Positions 17,326 through 26,194 of a DNA stretch of 64,000 nucleotides are shown in pieces; within the stretch, counting starts at the first letter, position 1, and every line of letters begins with the position of its first letter. The position numbers and the translations under genes were made by a program. Below the pieces are notes generated by a model. It worked only from the letters and a program-made list of their open reading frames with translations, ran no database searches and was not told where the DNA came from. The DNA comes from Microbacterium hydrocarbonoxydans (lineage in GTDB: Bacteria > Actinomycetota > Actinomycetes > Actinomycetales > Microbacteriaceae): positions 1,612,001-1,676,000 of the forward strand of contig NZ_JAAKXW010000001.1 in NCBI RefSeq assembly GCF_011752045.1. Direction: 5' to 3'.

Positions 17326-18401
17326 CCCTCCCCCGCACCGCCGACAACCTGCTCCTCGCCGAGGCCGGCGAGGGCACCCGCGTCCAGCTGCAGGGCATCG
17401 TGAAGCGCTACGGCGCGAGCACCGTGCTGCACGGCGTCGACCTCGACATCGCTCCCGGCGAGTTCGTGTCACTGCTCGGCCCGTCGGGCTGCGGCAAGAC
17501 GACCCTGCTGCGGGTGCTCGCCGGACTCGAGGCCGCAGATGCCGGCGCCGTGCTGCTCGACGGCACCGACGTCTCGCGGATCGCCACGAACAGGCGCGAC
17601 ATCGGCATGGTCTTCCAGTCGTACTCGCTGTTCCCGCACCTGCGCGTCGTCGACAACACGGCCTTCGGGCTGCGCCGGCGCGGAGCCGGGAGGGCGGATG
17701 CTGCCAGGCGCGCGCTCGACGCCCTCGCCCTCGTCGGCCTGGCCGACTTCGCCGATCGCTTCCCGCACCAGCTCTCCGGCGGGCAGCAGCAGCGCGTGGC
17801 CCTCGCCCGTGCGCTCGTCACCGAGCCGAAGGTGCTGCTGCTGGACGAGCCGCTCTCGGCGCTCGACGCGAAGGTGCGGGTGCAGCTGCGCGACGAGATC
17901 CGCCGGATCCAGCTGCGCCTCGGCATCACGACCGTGTTCGTGACGCACGATCAGGAGGAGGCTCTGGCCGTCTCCGACCGGATCGCGGTGATGAACGCGG
18001 GGCGCATCGAGCAGATCGGCTCCCCTGAGCAGCTGTACACCGCACCGTCGACCGTCGGAGTGGCGGCGTTCGTCGGTCTCTCCAGTGTCGTCTCCGGGGT
18101 CGCGGAGGGCGACCACGTGGTGGTGTGGGGGCGGCGACTCCCGCTGCAGTCACCCGCGGACGGCCCCGTGGACGTCTATCTCCGGCCGGAGAACGTGCAC
18201 TTCGCCTCCGAGGCGGATGCCGCCACCGACGCTCTCGTCGAGGAGAGCACCTTCCTCGGGAGCATGAGGCGCACGCTCGTGCGCACGGAGTCAGGGGAGC
18301 TCGTGCGACTGCAGCACGCCCCCGGCATCCGTCCCGCCTTCGGCGACCGCGTGCGGATCACCCTCGCCGACGTGCCCGTCGCCGTGCATCCGCGCGGCTG
18401 A
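17322..18401 (+). CDS. ABC transporter ATP-binding protein (PotA/FbpC-like)
   Basis: A 359-residue ATPase with Walker A GPSGCGKTT (about residues 51-59), signature LSGGQQQRV (about 148-156), Walker B VLLLDEPLSALD (about 167-178), H-switch FVTHDQEEA and a C-terminal TOBE-like domain (about 255-355) usual for the polyamine/iron class. The GTG start overlaps the permease stop (GTGA). Closes the importer operon. Confidence 0.93.
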   Translation: MTLPRTADNLLLAEAGEGTRVQLQGIVKRYGASTVLHGVDLDIAPGEFVSLLGPSGCGKTTLLRVLAGLEAADAGAVLLDGTDVSRIATNRRDIGMVFQSYSLFPHLRVVDNTAFGLRRRGAGRADAARRALDALALVGLADFADRFPHQLSGGQQQRVALARALVTEPKVLLLDEPLSALDAKVRVQLRDEIRRIQLRLGITTVFVTHDQEEALAVSDRIAVMNAGRIEQIGSPEQLYTAPSTVGVAAFVGLSSVVSGVAEGDHVVVWGRRLPLQSPADGPVDVYLRPENVHFASEADAATDALVEESTFLGSMRRTLVRTESGELVRLQHAPGIRPAFGDRVRITLADVPVAVHPRG

Positions 18402-18456
18402 GGCCGCGCGATCGCGTCCGTCGCCGGTACGTCCGGCGGCGGATGCGCGACCAGTC

Positions 18457-18528
18457 CGTGAGCGTTCACGACACTCTTGACCATGAATGCGTATGAGGAC
18501 TATCGTGACAAGCTCGTGAACGTTCACG
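18457..18528 (+). promoter_or_regulatory. Promoter with two LacI-type operators
   Basis: Operator 1 CGTGAGCGTTCACG (18457-18470) and operator 2 CGTGAACGTTCACG (18515-18528, perfect palindrome) are centred 58 bp apart and flank a promoter: -35 TTGACC (18477-18482), -10 TATCGT (18501-18506), 18-bp spacing. The central CG palindrome is typical for LacI/GalR proteins; the regulator gene at 20542 is the likely ligand. Confidence 0.8.
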
Positions 18529-18547
18529 GACTCGGCACGAAAGGACG

Positions 18548-20563
18548 ATGGTGACCCCTCAGCTCGCAGTCGAAGAGACCCAGACCCGCACGGCCGGATG
18601 GGCGGTGCTCGGCCCGGGCGGGATCGCACGCCGGTTCCTCGCCGGCCTCTCCTCCAGCGCCGGGGAGGTCGTCGCGGTCGGCAGCTCGGATGCCGGTCGC
18701 GCCCGGGCCTTCGCCGACGACGCGCAGCAGCGGGGCGCAGCCGACGTCACCGCAGGCGCCTACGCGGAAGCTCTCGCCGACCCGCGGGTGGAGGCGGTCT
18801 ACGTCTCCAGCGTGCACACCGCGCACGCCGAGCTCGCCCTCGCCGCGATCGACGCCGGCAAGGCCGTGCTGTGCGAGAAGCCGCTCGCCGTGAACCACGG
18901 CACGGCGATGGCCCTGGTCGACGCGGCGCGTCAGGCCGGCGTGCCACTGGTCGAGGCGTACATGTACCGCTTCCACCCGCAGACGCGCCGGTTCCTCGAG
19001 CTCATCCGCGAAGGCGCGATCGGCCGCATCCTCCACATCGACGCCTCGTTCGCCTTCCGCGTCGGGGAGCGTCACGGTCGCCTGTTCGACCCGTCCGTGG
19101 CCGGTGGCGGCATCCTCGACGTCGGCGGCTACCCGGTCACGATGGCAGCCGCCATCGTCGACGCGGCCGACGGCGTCCACGCGTCCGAGCCCGTCGAGCT
19201 GACGGCCGGCGGCGTCCTCGGCCCCACGGGCGTCGACGAGTGGACGGTCGCGAGGGCGACCTATCGCAGCGGCATCACCGCCACCCTCACCACCGGGGTC
19301 ATGGCGCCGGCCGCGAACACGGTCACTGTCCTCGGCGAGAGGGGCAGCATCCGCATCGCCGACCCCTGGGTGCCCGCCGGCGACACGGAGATCGAGCTCG
19401 CCACCGTGGACGGCGTGCGGACCATCCCGATCCAAGCGGCCGACGCCTACGGCCTGGAGGCGGACGCGACTGTCACGGCGCTGCGCGAAGGACGGCAGGA
19501 CGCGGAGGAGATGACGGCTGCGGAGACGCTCGCCACCGCGCGGACCCTCGACCGCTGGCGCGCGGCGATCGGCCTGCGCTACGCGTTCGAGGCGGAGGAT
19601 GCCGACATCCCGCCCGTGCGCGGCACTTCCCCCGCCTCCTCCCCCGCCATGCGGTACGGCGAGATCCCCGGCGTCGGCAAGCGGGTCGCCCGCCTGGTGA
19701 TGGGCGTCGACAATCAGCCCGATCTCGCGCACGCCTCGGCGATCTTCGACGTGTACGCGGAGCAGGGCGGGAACGTCTTCGACACCGCCTACATCTACGG
19801 CGACGGCGAGCTCGAGAAGCGCCTCGGCCGGTGGATGGCGAACCGCGGGATGCGCGAGGAGGTCGTCGTCATCGCCAAGGGAGGGCACACCCCGGACTGC
19901 GACCCGGAGTCCGTGTCCCGCCAGCTGCGGGAGAGCCTCGAACGCCTGGGGACGGAGTACGCCGACATCTACATGCTCCACCGCGACAACCCCGAGGTGC
20001 CCGTCGGCGAGTTCGTCGACGTCCTCGACGAGCACGCCCGCGCCGGCCGCATCCGCGTGTTCGGAGGGTCGAACTGGACCCCGGAGCGCATCGACGAGGC
20101 CAACGCCTACGCGGAGGCGAACGGACGGCGGGGCTTCGCGGTGGTCAGCGACCACTTCGGTCTCGCAGAGGCCTACGACGTGCCCTGGGAAGGCTGCGTG
20201 CAGGTGACGGATGCCGCCTCGCGGCGCTGGCTCGAGGAGCGCCGGATCCCGCTCCTGCCGTGGTCGTCACAGGCGCGCGGCTTCTTCGCCGGCCGTGCGC
20301 GGCGCGACGACCTGAGCGATGCGGAGCTCGTGCGCTGCTACTACAGCGACGACAACTTCGAGCGTCTGCGCCGCGCCGAGCTCCTCGGCGCCGATCGCGG
20401 AGTGCCGACCACCGCGATCGCCCTCGCCTACGTCCTCGCGCAGCCGTTCCCCACGTTCCCCCTCTTCGGACCGCGTACGATCGAGGAGACCCGCTCGTCG
20501 ATGCGGGGGCTCACCGTCGATCTCACGCCCGAAGAGGTGGCATGGCTGAACCTGCGCAGCTGA
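18548..20563 (+). CDS. Fusion of Gfo/Idh/MocA oxidoreductase and aldo/keto reductase
   Basis: A 671-residue two-domain enzyme. Residues about 15-345 form a Gfo/Idh/MocA dehydrogenase (GPGGIARRFLAGL nucleotide motif, CEKPLAVN catalytic region, GGGILDVGGYPVTMA). After a Pro/Ser linker (about 352-367), residues 368-671 form an aldo/keto reductase with the full tetrad: Asp and Tyr in DTAYIYG, Lys in VIAKGGH, His in YMLHRDN. Such coupling suggests sequential redox steps on one sugar or polyol, for example oxidation at one carbon and reduction at another (inference). It is the first gene after two LacI operators and overlaps the LacI gene by 22 bp. Ribosome site AAAGGA precedes the ATG. Confidence 0.85.
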   Translation: MVTPQLAVEETQTRTAGWAVLGPGGIARRFLAGLSSSAGEVVAVGSSDAGRARAFADDAQQRGAADVTAGAYAEALADPRVEAVYVSSVHTAHAELALAAIDAGKAVLCEKPLAVNHGTAMALVDAARQAGVPLVEAYMYRFHPQTRRFLELIREGAIGRILHIDASFAFRVGERHGRLFDPSVAGGGILDVGGYPVTMAAAIVDAADGVHASEPVELTAGGVLGPTGVDEWTVARATYRSGITATLTTGVMAPAANTVTVLGERGSIRIADPWVPAGDTEIELATVDGVRTIPIQAADAYGLEADATVTALREGRQDAEEMTAAETLATARTLDRWRAAIGLRYAFEAEDADIPPVRGTSPASSPAMRYGEIPGVGKRVARLVMGVDNQPDLAHASAIFDVYAEQGGNVFDTAYIYGDGELEKRLGRWMANRGMREEVVVIAKGGHTPDCDPESVSRQLRESLERLGTEYADIYMLHRDNPEVPVGEFVDVLDEHARAGRIRVFGGSNWTPERIDEANAYAEANGRRGFAVVSDHFGLAEAYDVPWEGCVQVTDAASRRWLEERRIPLLPWSSQARGFFAGRARRDDLSDAELVRCYYSDDNFERLRRAELLGADRGVPTTAIALAYVLAQPFPTFPLFGPRTIEETRSSMRGLTVDLTPEEVAWLNLRS

Positions 20564-21576
20564 CCGGGGCGGGCGAACCCGACCGCTCGGGATCGCCCGC
20601 CAGCCGTCGTCGCGCGACCATCCTCGACGTCGCCGCGGCCGCGGGGGTCTCGCGGCAGACCGTGACCAGGGCGATCAACGACATGCCGGGGATCAGCGCG
20701 GAGACCCGGCGCCGGGTGCTGGATGCCGCGAGCGCCCTCTCATACCGCCCCTCGCGGTTCGGCCGCGGCCTGGTCACCGGCGGCGATCCGCAGCTCGGCC
20801 TCGTCGTCAGCGACCTGCGCAACCCGTACTCCCCGGAGCTGGCCGCCGCCATCGTGCGCCGCGCCGCCGCCGACGGGTGGAGCGTGTCCCTCGTCGACAT
20901 CGGGCTCGCCGGATCCGCGGACCGGCTGCTGCATTCCCTGCACGCCCAGGTCGACGTGGTGGTCGGCTACCTCGGCGAGTGGGCGCTCGGCTGGGAGAGC
21001 CGCTTCGGTGCGACGCCGCTCATCCTCCTCGACGCGGACGCGGAGTCCGAGCATGCGGGGGTGCGTCTCGATCCGGCGGCCGCCATCGAGGACCTCGCGG
21101 CCCATCTCGTCACCGTGGGCACCCGCCGCCCCGTGGTGCTCGACGCCTCGGAGCCGCACGCCACGAGCAGCCGGGGCATCGCCATCCTCGACGCTCTCGA
21201 GCGGCGGGGGCTGCGGCCCGAGGTCGTCCACGTGGCCGCATCGAGCCCCGAACACGCTGCAGCCGTCGCCGCCCAGATCATCCGCCGCTCGGCCCGACCA
21301 GACGCCCTCCTCGCCTTCAACGACCTGATGGCCTTCGGCGTGCTCTCGGCGTGCCGCCACGCGGGTCTCGACGTGCCCGGCGACATCCGCGTGGCCGGGG
21401 TCGACGGCCTCGCGATCGGCACGCTCGTCGCCCCGACGCTCACAACCCTCGCAGTGGACTTCGACGAGGTGGCGAGGCACACCCTCGAACTGGCGGCGGC
21501 ACTCTCCGACGCGAGTCCCGGCGCCGACCTGCAGCGCGTCGTGTCCCACCGTCTCGTCCTCCGCGAATCGGCCTGA
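20542..21576 (+). CDS. LacI family transcriptional regulator
   Basis: A 344-residue repressor. The N-terminal helix-turn-helix with hinge helix (ILDVAAAAGVSRQTVTRAIN, about residues 26-45; LSYRPSRFGRGL) binds palindromic operators such as those at 18457 and 18515. A periplasmic-binding-like sensor domain follows (about 75-340), with RPDALLAFNDLMAFGV. The ATG at 20542 lies 22 bp inside the end of the fusion enzyme gene, so the two are cotranscribed and the operon is autoregulated. Confidence 0.92.
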   Translation: MAEPAQLTGAGEPDRSGSPASRRRATILDVAAAAGVSRQTVTRAINDMPGISAETRRRVLDAASALSYRPSRFGRGLVTGGDPQLGLVVSDLRNPYSPELAAAIVRRAAADGWSVSLVDIGLAGSADRLLHSLHAQVDVVVGYLGEWALGWESRFGATPLILLDADAESEHAGVRLDPAAAIEDLAAHLVTVGTRRPVVLDASEPHATSSRGIAILDALERRGLRPEVVHVAASSPEHAAAVAAQIIRRSARPDALLAFNDLMAFGVLSACRHAGLDVPGDIRVAGVDGLAIGTLVAPTLTTLAVDFDEVARHTLELAAALSDASPGADLQRVVSHRLVLRESA

Positions 21577-21677
21577 TCCGGCCGTTTCCCCGCTCGCCCT
21601 TCCTCCGGACGGGCCTCCGGCGCTAGCGTGTTCCGGGGAGGGCGTGCGTCCCTCGATCCGAAGAGAAAGGACGCCTC

Positions 21678-21857
21678 ATGGCAGGCAAGTTCGAGCTGTA
21701 CACCGACAAGTCCGGTGAGTACCGGTTCCGCCTGAAGGCCGGCAACGGCGAGGTCATCGCCCTCTCCAGCGAGGGCTACGCGTCCAAGGCGAGCGCGTTG
21801 AACGGCATCGAGTCGATCCGCCGCAATGCCGACTCGGAGGTCGTCGAGGTCGACTGA
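21678..21857 (+). CDS. YegP-like small protein (DUF1508)
   Basis: A 59-residue protein, MAGKFELYTDKSGEYRFRLK at its start, matching one DUF1508/YegP unit (the F-x-F-R-L-x-A-x-N-G-x-V/I-I pattern and KASALNGIESIRRNA helix). YegP proteins usually hold two such units; one-unit forms are common in actinobacteria. The function is unclear. An AAAGGA ribosome site precedes the ATG and a TAGCGT -10 box is at about 21623. Confidence 0.85.
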   Translation: MAGKFELYTDKSGEYRFRLKAGNGEVIALSSEGYASKASALNGIESIRRNADSEVVEVD

Positions 21858-21865
21858 CCCGACAC

Positions 21866-21942
21866 CCCTGCTTCACGCCGAGACCCCGGCCTGCTGACGT
21901 CAGCAGGCCGGGGTCTCGGCGGTTGTCCGGGGTCTCGGCGGG
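21866..21942. repeat. GAGACCCC/GGGGTCTC stem-loop repeat, copy 2 (44-bp perfect palindrome), terminator
   Basis: A perfect 44-bp palindrome at 21877-21920 (arms GCCGAGACCCCGGCCTGCTGAC and complement) is followed by GGTTGTC and a second GGGGTCTCGGCG arm. It lies between the convergent YegP and ABC genes. Same layout as copies at 1350 and 47078. Confidence 0.85.
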
Positions 21943-21944
21943 CC

Positions 21945-22700
21945 CTACAGGACGCGGGAGAGGAAGTTCTTCGTCCGCTCGTGCTGCGGATTCCCGAGCA
22001 CCTCGCGCGGGTCGCCCTCCTCGACGATGTGACCGCCGTCCATGAAGATCAGGCGCGAGCCGACCTCCCGGGCGAAGCCCATCTCGTGGGTGACGACGAG
22101 CATCGTCATCCCCTCATCCGCCAGCGCGCGCATCACCTGGAGCACCTCGCCGACGAGCTCGGGGTCGAGCGCGGAGGTCGGCTCGTCGAACAGCATCATG
22201 TCCGGGTTCATGCACAGCGCCCTGGCGATCGCCACACGCTGCTGCTGCCCGCCGGACAGGTGACCGGGGTAGGCATCCGCTTTGTGGGCCATGCCGACCC
22301 GGGCGAGCATCTCGTGCGCGATCTTCTCGGATTCCGCCTTGCCGCGCTTCTTCACGCGGCGCTGGGCGATCGTGAGATTGCCGAGGACGCTCATGTGCGG
22401 GAAGAGGTTGAAGCTCTGGAACACCATGCCGATGCGGGTCCGCAGCCGGTCGATGTCCGTCTCGGGGTCGGTGATGTCGATCCCCTCGATGAGGATCCTG
22501 CCGCCGGTGGGCTCCTCCAGGAGGTTCACCGAGCGAAGCAGCGTCGACTTCCCCGAGCCGGACGGGCCGATGACGCAGACGACCTCGCCCTTGGTGACCG
22601 TGAGATCGATGCCCTTGAGCACCTCGTTGTCGCCGTATGTCTTGACGAGCCCCTGCACGTCGATCGCGGGGGCCGACAGGTCAATCAGTTCGGTGATCAT
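21945..22700 (-). CDS. Amino acid ABC transporter ATP-binding protein
   Basis: A 251-residue ATPase of the polar amino acid class (GlnQ/HisP-like): Walker [10 protein letters not shown] (about 45-53), signature LSGGQQQRV, Walker [17 protein letters not shown], and H-loop VVTHEMGFA. The ATG at 22700 overlaps the permease stop (ATGA). Energises the importer formed with the two genes upstream. Confidence 0.94.
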   Translation of the reverse strand: MITELIDLSAPAIDVQGLVKTYGDNEVLKGIDLTVTKGEVVCVIGPSGSGKSTLLRSVNLLEEPTGGRILIEGIDITDPETDIDRLRTRIGMVFQSFNLFPHMSVLGNLTIAQRRVKKRGKAESEKIAHEMLARVGMAHKADAYPGHLSGGQQQRVAIARALCMNPDMMLFDEPTSALDPELVGEVLQVMRALADEGMTMLVVTHEMGFAREVGSRLIFMDGGHIVEEGDPREVLGNPQHERTKNFLSRVL

Positions 22701-23494
22701 CGCTGCTTCGCCATCCGTCGCTCCAGGTACGCGGTGAACCGCGTGAGGGGGATCGTCACGATCAGGTACAGGATCGCCGCCATGATGAGCGGCGTGGCGT
22801 TCGAGTTCACCGTCGTCGCATCCTTCGCGAAGTTGGTGAGTTCCTTCGACCAGATGAGCGTTCCCGCGACGAACAGCAGCGAGGTGTCCTTCAGCAGCAG
22901 CACGAACTCGTTCGTGAGCGGCGGGATGATGATCCGGAAGCCCTGCGGGACGACGATCCAGAAGGTCGTCTTCATCGGCGACATGCCCAGCGACCGAGCG
23001 GCCTCCGTCTGCCCCTTCGGCACCGCCTGAAGGCCGGCGCGGATGGTCTCCGCCATGTACGCCGAAGCCACCAGGATCAGACCGATCAGGCCGAGCACCA
23101 CGGGGCCGCCGAGCTTCTGACCCGGCACCCCCGAGGCGATCGGCACGATGAAGGCCACCGCGAAGATGGTGAGGATCGCGGGGAGCCCCCGGAAGAGCTC
23201 GATCCACGCGGTCGCGATCCAGCGGAACGGTCCGATGCTGGACATCTTCAGCAGCGCCAGCACGATGCCGAGCAGCAGTCCGCCGATGAAGGCCACCGCG
23301 GTGAACCACAGCGTGTTCACCAGTGCGACGGTGATGATCCCGGGGAACATCTTCGCCGCGACCTCAGGATTGAAGAACAGCGGTCCGATCTTCGCCCAGT
23401 TGGTGCCGAAGACGACCCAGGCCAGGATCGCGATCAGCACCGCGTAGACGGTGTAGCGGTACAGCTTCTGTCTTGTTGCGCGCCTCAACGCCAT
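22697..23494 (-). CDS. Amino acid ABC transporter permease
   Basis: A 265-residue permease of the HisM/GlnP class with membrane segments across the length and the EAA loop [20 protein letters not shown] (about residues 165-184). A single permease gene suggests a homodimer. The ATG at 23494 has a GGGAGG ribosome site; a TTG two codons earlier is less likely. Confidence 0.92.
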   Translation of the reverse strand: MALRRATRQKLYRYTVYAVLIAILAWVVFGTNWAKIGPLFFNPEVAAKMFPGIITVALVNTLWFTAVAFIGGLLLGIVLALLKMSSIGPFRWIATAWIELFRGLPAILTIFAVAFIVPIASGVPGQKLGGPVVLGLIGLILVASAYMAETIRAGLQAVPKGQTEAARSLGMSPMKTTFWIVVPQGFRIIIPPLTNEFVLLLKDTSLLFVAGTLIWSKELTNFAKDATTVNSNATPLIMAAILYLIVTIPLTRFTAYLERRMAKQR

Positions 23495-23528
23495 CGTCAA
23501 GGTCCTCCCGACCTACGTCTCTCGCCGG

Positions 23529-24332
23529 TCAGTTCGCGGTGAAGTAGGTGTCGTAGATCGTCTGGTAGTCGCCGCTGTCGCGCAGCTCCTTCAGAGCCTC
23601 GTTGACCGCGTCCAGCAGCTCCTTCTTCTCGCCCTTGGCGAAGGCGAAGCCGTAGGACTCGTCGGTGTTGTAGGTCTCGACGATCTTGTAGGCGCTGTCG
23701 GCCTTCTCGTGCTCGAGGTTCACCGGCTGGTCCTGCAGGATGGCGTCGATCTGGCCGGCCTGGATCGCGGGCCAGAGCTCGCCGTCCGACGGGTACTGCA
23801 CAAGCTGGGCGTCCGGAGCGTTCTCCTGCGCGTAGGACTCGCCGGTGGTGCCCTGCTGCACGCCGACGTTCTTGCCTGCGAGGTCGTCGATGGACTCGAT
23901 GCCGGAGTCGGTGCGGACGAGGAGCGACTGCAGCGAGTCGTAGTACGGCTCGGAGAAGTCGATGTTGGCCTTGCGCTCCTCGGTGATCGTCATGGCGGAG
24001 GCGCCGAGGTCGCAGGTGCCCGACTGGAGCGTCGTTCCCGACTGCAGCGCGTCGAAGCCCACATCCTGCACGGCCAGCTTGAGGTCGAGCTTCTTGGCGA
24101 TCGCGTCGAGCAGGTCGATGTCGAAGCCGGTGTAGCCGGTGCCGTTGTCGCCGCCCTCGAACTCGAAGGGCGGGTAGGGGATGTCGGAGCAGACCGTGAG
24201 GGTGCCCGCCTCGACCAGGCCGTACTCGTCGCCGGCGCCGGACCCGGAGTCGGTTCCGCCGGAGCAGCCGGCGAGAGCGAGGGTGGCGGTGGCCGCGATT
24301 GCGATCCCGGCGATGATGTTGCGACGCTGCAT
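23529..24332 (-). CDS. Amino acid ABC transporter substrate-binding lipoprotein (family 3)
   Basis: A 267-residue lipoprotein: signal peptide with lipobox LAGC (about residues 19-22), then a family-3 binding fold (TLTVCSDIPYPPFEFEGG near residue 45; GYTGFDIDLLDAIAKKLDL near 68; SGTCDLGASAMTITEERK near 105). It captures an unidentified amino acid outside the cell. The ATG at 24332 has AGGAG upstream; the ORF's earlier start has none. A CGGTGGG-CC-CCCACCG hairpin (24357-24372) lies in its 5' leader. Confidence 0.92.
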   Translation of the reverse strand: MQRRNIIAGIAIAATATLALAGCSGGTDSGSGAGDEYGLVEAGTLTVCSDIPYPPFEFEGGDNGTGYTGFDIDLLDAIAKKLDLKLAVQDVGFDALQSGTTLQSGTCDLGASAMTITEERKANIDFSEPYYDSLQSLLVRTDSGIESIDDLAGKNVGVQQGTTGESYAQENAPDAQLVQYPSDGELWPAIQAGQIDAILQDQPVNLEHEKADSAYKIVETYNTDESYGFAFAKGEKKELLDAVNEALKELRDSGDYQTIYDTYFTAN

Positions 24333-24501
24333 GATCAGCTCCTGGTTGTCGAGGGCCGGTGGGCCCCCACCGAACGGGTAGGTGAACATCTTGACACGCA
24401 GGCTCAGGACTCGAAGGCCGGAGAGCGCCTCCCCGGATCACATTTGTGTTGCAAGTGCACCTTCGACCCGATGCACCCACCTGGAACCCGCGCGGACCCG
24501 C

Positions 24502-24804
24502 TCAGACCTCGAAGTCGACGGCGACGCGGGACGCGACGACAGAGCGGATGTACACCGCCACCTCCTCGTGCGCCGGGTGCACCTGGTACTCCTCGAGCGC
24601 AGCCACCGAGGCGAAGTCGGCGACGAGCGTGACATCCCAGTTCGCGTCGGGATAGACGGAGTTCGCGCCGGCGGAGATGGACAGCAACTGGGGCACGACG
24701 CCGTCGAGCGCGTTCAGGCGTCGGGCGACCTCGGCCGCCTGCTCAGCGCGCTCGGCCGCGTCCTCCGCGGCGAGCTTCCACGTGACGACATGTCGGATGC
24801 TCAC
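24502..24804 (-). CDS. Dabb (stress-responsive A/B barrel) family protein
   Basis: A 100-residue alpha/beta ferredoxin-like protein; the start IRHVVTWKLA and the EEYQVHPAHEEVAVYIRSVV segment are the family's conserved parts. Some members are small dimeric enzymes, most are uncharacterised. The GTG start overlaps the glutaredoxin gene stop (GTGA), tying it to the rhodanese-glutaredoxin operon and so to thiol or sulfur metabolism. Confidence 0.85.
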   Translation of the reverse strand: MSIRHVVTWKLAAEDAAERAEQAAEVARRLNALDGVVPQLLSISAGANSVYPDANWDVTLVADFASVAALEEYQVHPAHEEVAVYIRSVVASRVAVDFEV

Positions 24805-25094
24805 GTCAACTCCCTCTCTTCCAGGTCATCCTTGCGGACGGCTTCTTCCAGTGCGGAACGCAGGCGGTCGGGCGAGACCCGCCAGTGCGCGTGCAGCGCG
24901 CCGTCTATGAGGACGACCGGGATCTTCTCCCACCACAGCTCGTACAGGGCCGGGTCGTCCTGGATGGACGCCTCGACGATCTCGATGCGCTCGGCGGCAG
25001 CATCCGGCAGCTCCGCCACGACGGCGTCGACGACCTCGGAGGCCACCTCGCAGAGATGGCAGTCCGGCTTGCCGATGAGGGTCAGCGTGGTCAC
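24801..25094 (-). CDS. Glutaredoxin family protein
   Basis: A 97-residue thioredoxin-fold protein with the redox motif KPDCHLCEVA (CxxC at residues about 12-15) and the cis-Pro IPVVLIDG (about 59-66), of the glutaredoxin-like DUF836 kind common in actinobacteria. The GTG at 25094 overlaps the rhodanese stop (GTGA). Probably a thiol-disulfide carrier partner of the rhodanese. Confidence 0.88.
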   Translation of the reverse strand: MTTLTLIGKPDCHLCEVASEVVDAVVAELPDAAAERIEIVEASIQDDPALYELWWEKIPVVLIDGALHAHWRVSPDRLRSALEEAVRKDDLEERELT

Positions 25095-25393
25095 GCCGAC
25101 GGCACCTGCACCTCGCGGCCCTGGGCGATCCACTCGCCGGTGCCGCCCTCGACGTTGGTGACGTCGTAGCCACGCGCCTCGAGCGCCTCGACCACGCGGG
25201 CTGAGCGACCACCCAGCTGGCAGATCACGTCGAAGGCCTCGGCCGGCAGCTCCTCCAGGCGGCTGCCGATCTCGGACATGGGGATGTTCACGGCACCGGG
25301 CACATGCCCTCCGATGAACTCATCCGCCTCGCGCACATCGATGAGCGGGGTGTTCTCGCGGGCGGCGAGCTCGGCGACGGTGATCGACTTCAA
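25091..25393 (-). CDS. Rhodanese-like domain protein
   Basis: A single-domain, 100-residue rhodanese. The substrate-region DVREADEFIGGHVPGAVNIP (about 20-39) and active-site loop CQLGGRSARV (Cys near residue 59) are intact, so persulfide transfer is likely. First gene of the rhodanese-glutaredoxin-Dabb operon, all with GTGA overlaps. Confidence 0.92.
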   Translation of the reverse strand: MKSITVAELAARENTPLIDVREADEFIGGHVPGAVNIPMSEIGSRLEELPAEAFDVICQLGGRSARVVEALEARGYDVTNVEGGTGEWIAQGREVQVPSA

Positions 25394-25440
25394 TGCATCC
25401 TCCTACGGCGAAATCGCGGAAACGCGGGCAGAGACACAAA

Positions 25441-25462
25441 GCGCCCGTCCGAAGACAGGCGC
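25441..25462 (-). terminator. Hairpin terminator of the bS22 gene
   Basis: Arms GCGCCTGT and ACGGGCGC (one G-U pair) on the minus strand, with loop CTTCGG, followed by CTTTGTGTCT. Located 15 bp after the bS22 stop codon. Confidence 0.65.
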
Positions 25463-25477
25463 TCGGTGTCCGGCCGC

Positions 25478-25576
25478 TTACTTCTTGTTGCGGCGCTGGT
25501 GGCGAGTCTTGCGAAGCAGCTTGCGGTGCTTCTTCTTCGCCATGCGCTTGCGGCGCTTCTTGATGACAGAACCCAC
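25478..25576 (-). CDS. bS22-type mini ribosomal protein (AURKAIP1/COX24 domain)
   Basis: A 32-residue, extremely basic protein (MGSVIKKRRKRMAKKKHRKL then an Arg/Lys-rich end). It matches the actinobacterial AURKAIP1/COX24 family known as bS22, which binds the small ribosomal subunit near the decoding centre. GTG start with GAGG upstream. A TAGACT -10 box lies at 25656-25661, giving a leader of about 73 nt. The nearby small HTH gene keeps an association also seen in mycobacteria. Confidence 0.93.
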   Translation of the reverse strand: MGSVIKKRRKRMAKKKHRKLLRKTRHQRRNKK

Positions 25577-25690
25577 GGAAACCTCACTAAGTCAGGGGCT
25601 GGGCGTCGCACGGTGACGGACACCCGGGTACGGGCACGGAAAAATGCCTCGGATCAGTCTAGCAAACCGTGACGGCTGCCCCGCACGGCG

Positions 25691-26176
25691 TCATTCCCCG
25701 TCGCCGTCGGCCACCATGAAGCGCCAGACCAGGGCGTGCCCGAGGGCGATCAGCACGATGAGGAGCAGCGCCTCGACCTGGATCGGCTTGATGCCGAGCG
25801 GCGTCGCGAGCTGCGGTGCGACGCCCATCACGGCGATCGCGGCGTAGACGACCACGGTCCCCGCCTGCGTCCAGCGAACGGCGCGGTGCGTGCCGTCGCC
25901 GCGGGCCTGCGAGACCAGCCGCAGCATCGAGATGCCGCCGACGATCGCGATCACGACGAAGGAGGCGCGCCACACGAAGGGGTTCTCGGTCCCACCCACC
26001 TGCGCGAACAGCCCCATCAGCGCGGGAAGCAGGAAGGAGAGGTAGATGCCGCCGATGGTCCGGCGCACCGCCGGGTCGGAGGTCCAGTCCGTGCGGGCGC
26101 GCACGACGTTCCACCACAGGCCGGTGAGCGTGAAGCATGTCGCGGAGAACAGCGCGTAGAAGGTGTTGAGATCCAC
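25691..26176 (-). CDS. Hypothetical membrane protein
   Basis: A 161-residue protein with about five hydrophobic helices (near residues 5-25, 40-60, 68-88, 105-125, 133-152). I do not recognise the family. The gene is 18 bp downstream of the small HTH gene, in the same direction, and may be cotranscribed with it; it separates that gene from bS22. No catalytic motif is seen. Confidence 0.75.
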   Translation of the reverse strand: MDLNTFYALFSATCFTLTGLWWNVVRARTDWTSDPAVRRTIGGIYLSFLLPALMGLFAQVGGTENPFVWRASFVVIAIVGGISMLRLVSQARGDGTHRAVRWTQAGTVVVYAAIAVMGVAPQLATPLGIKPIQVEALLLIVLIALGHALVWRFMVADGDGE

Positions 26177-26194
26177 GGCGCCCCCTCTCCCCGT

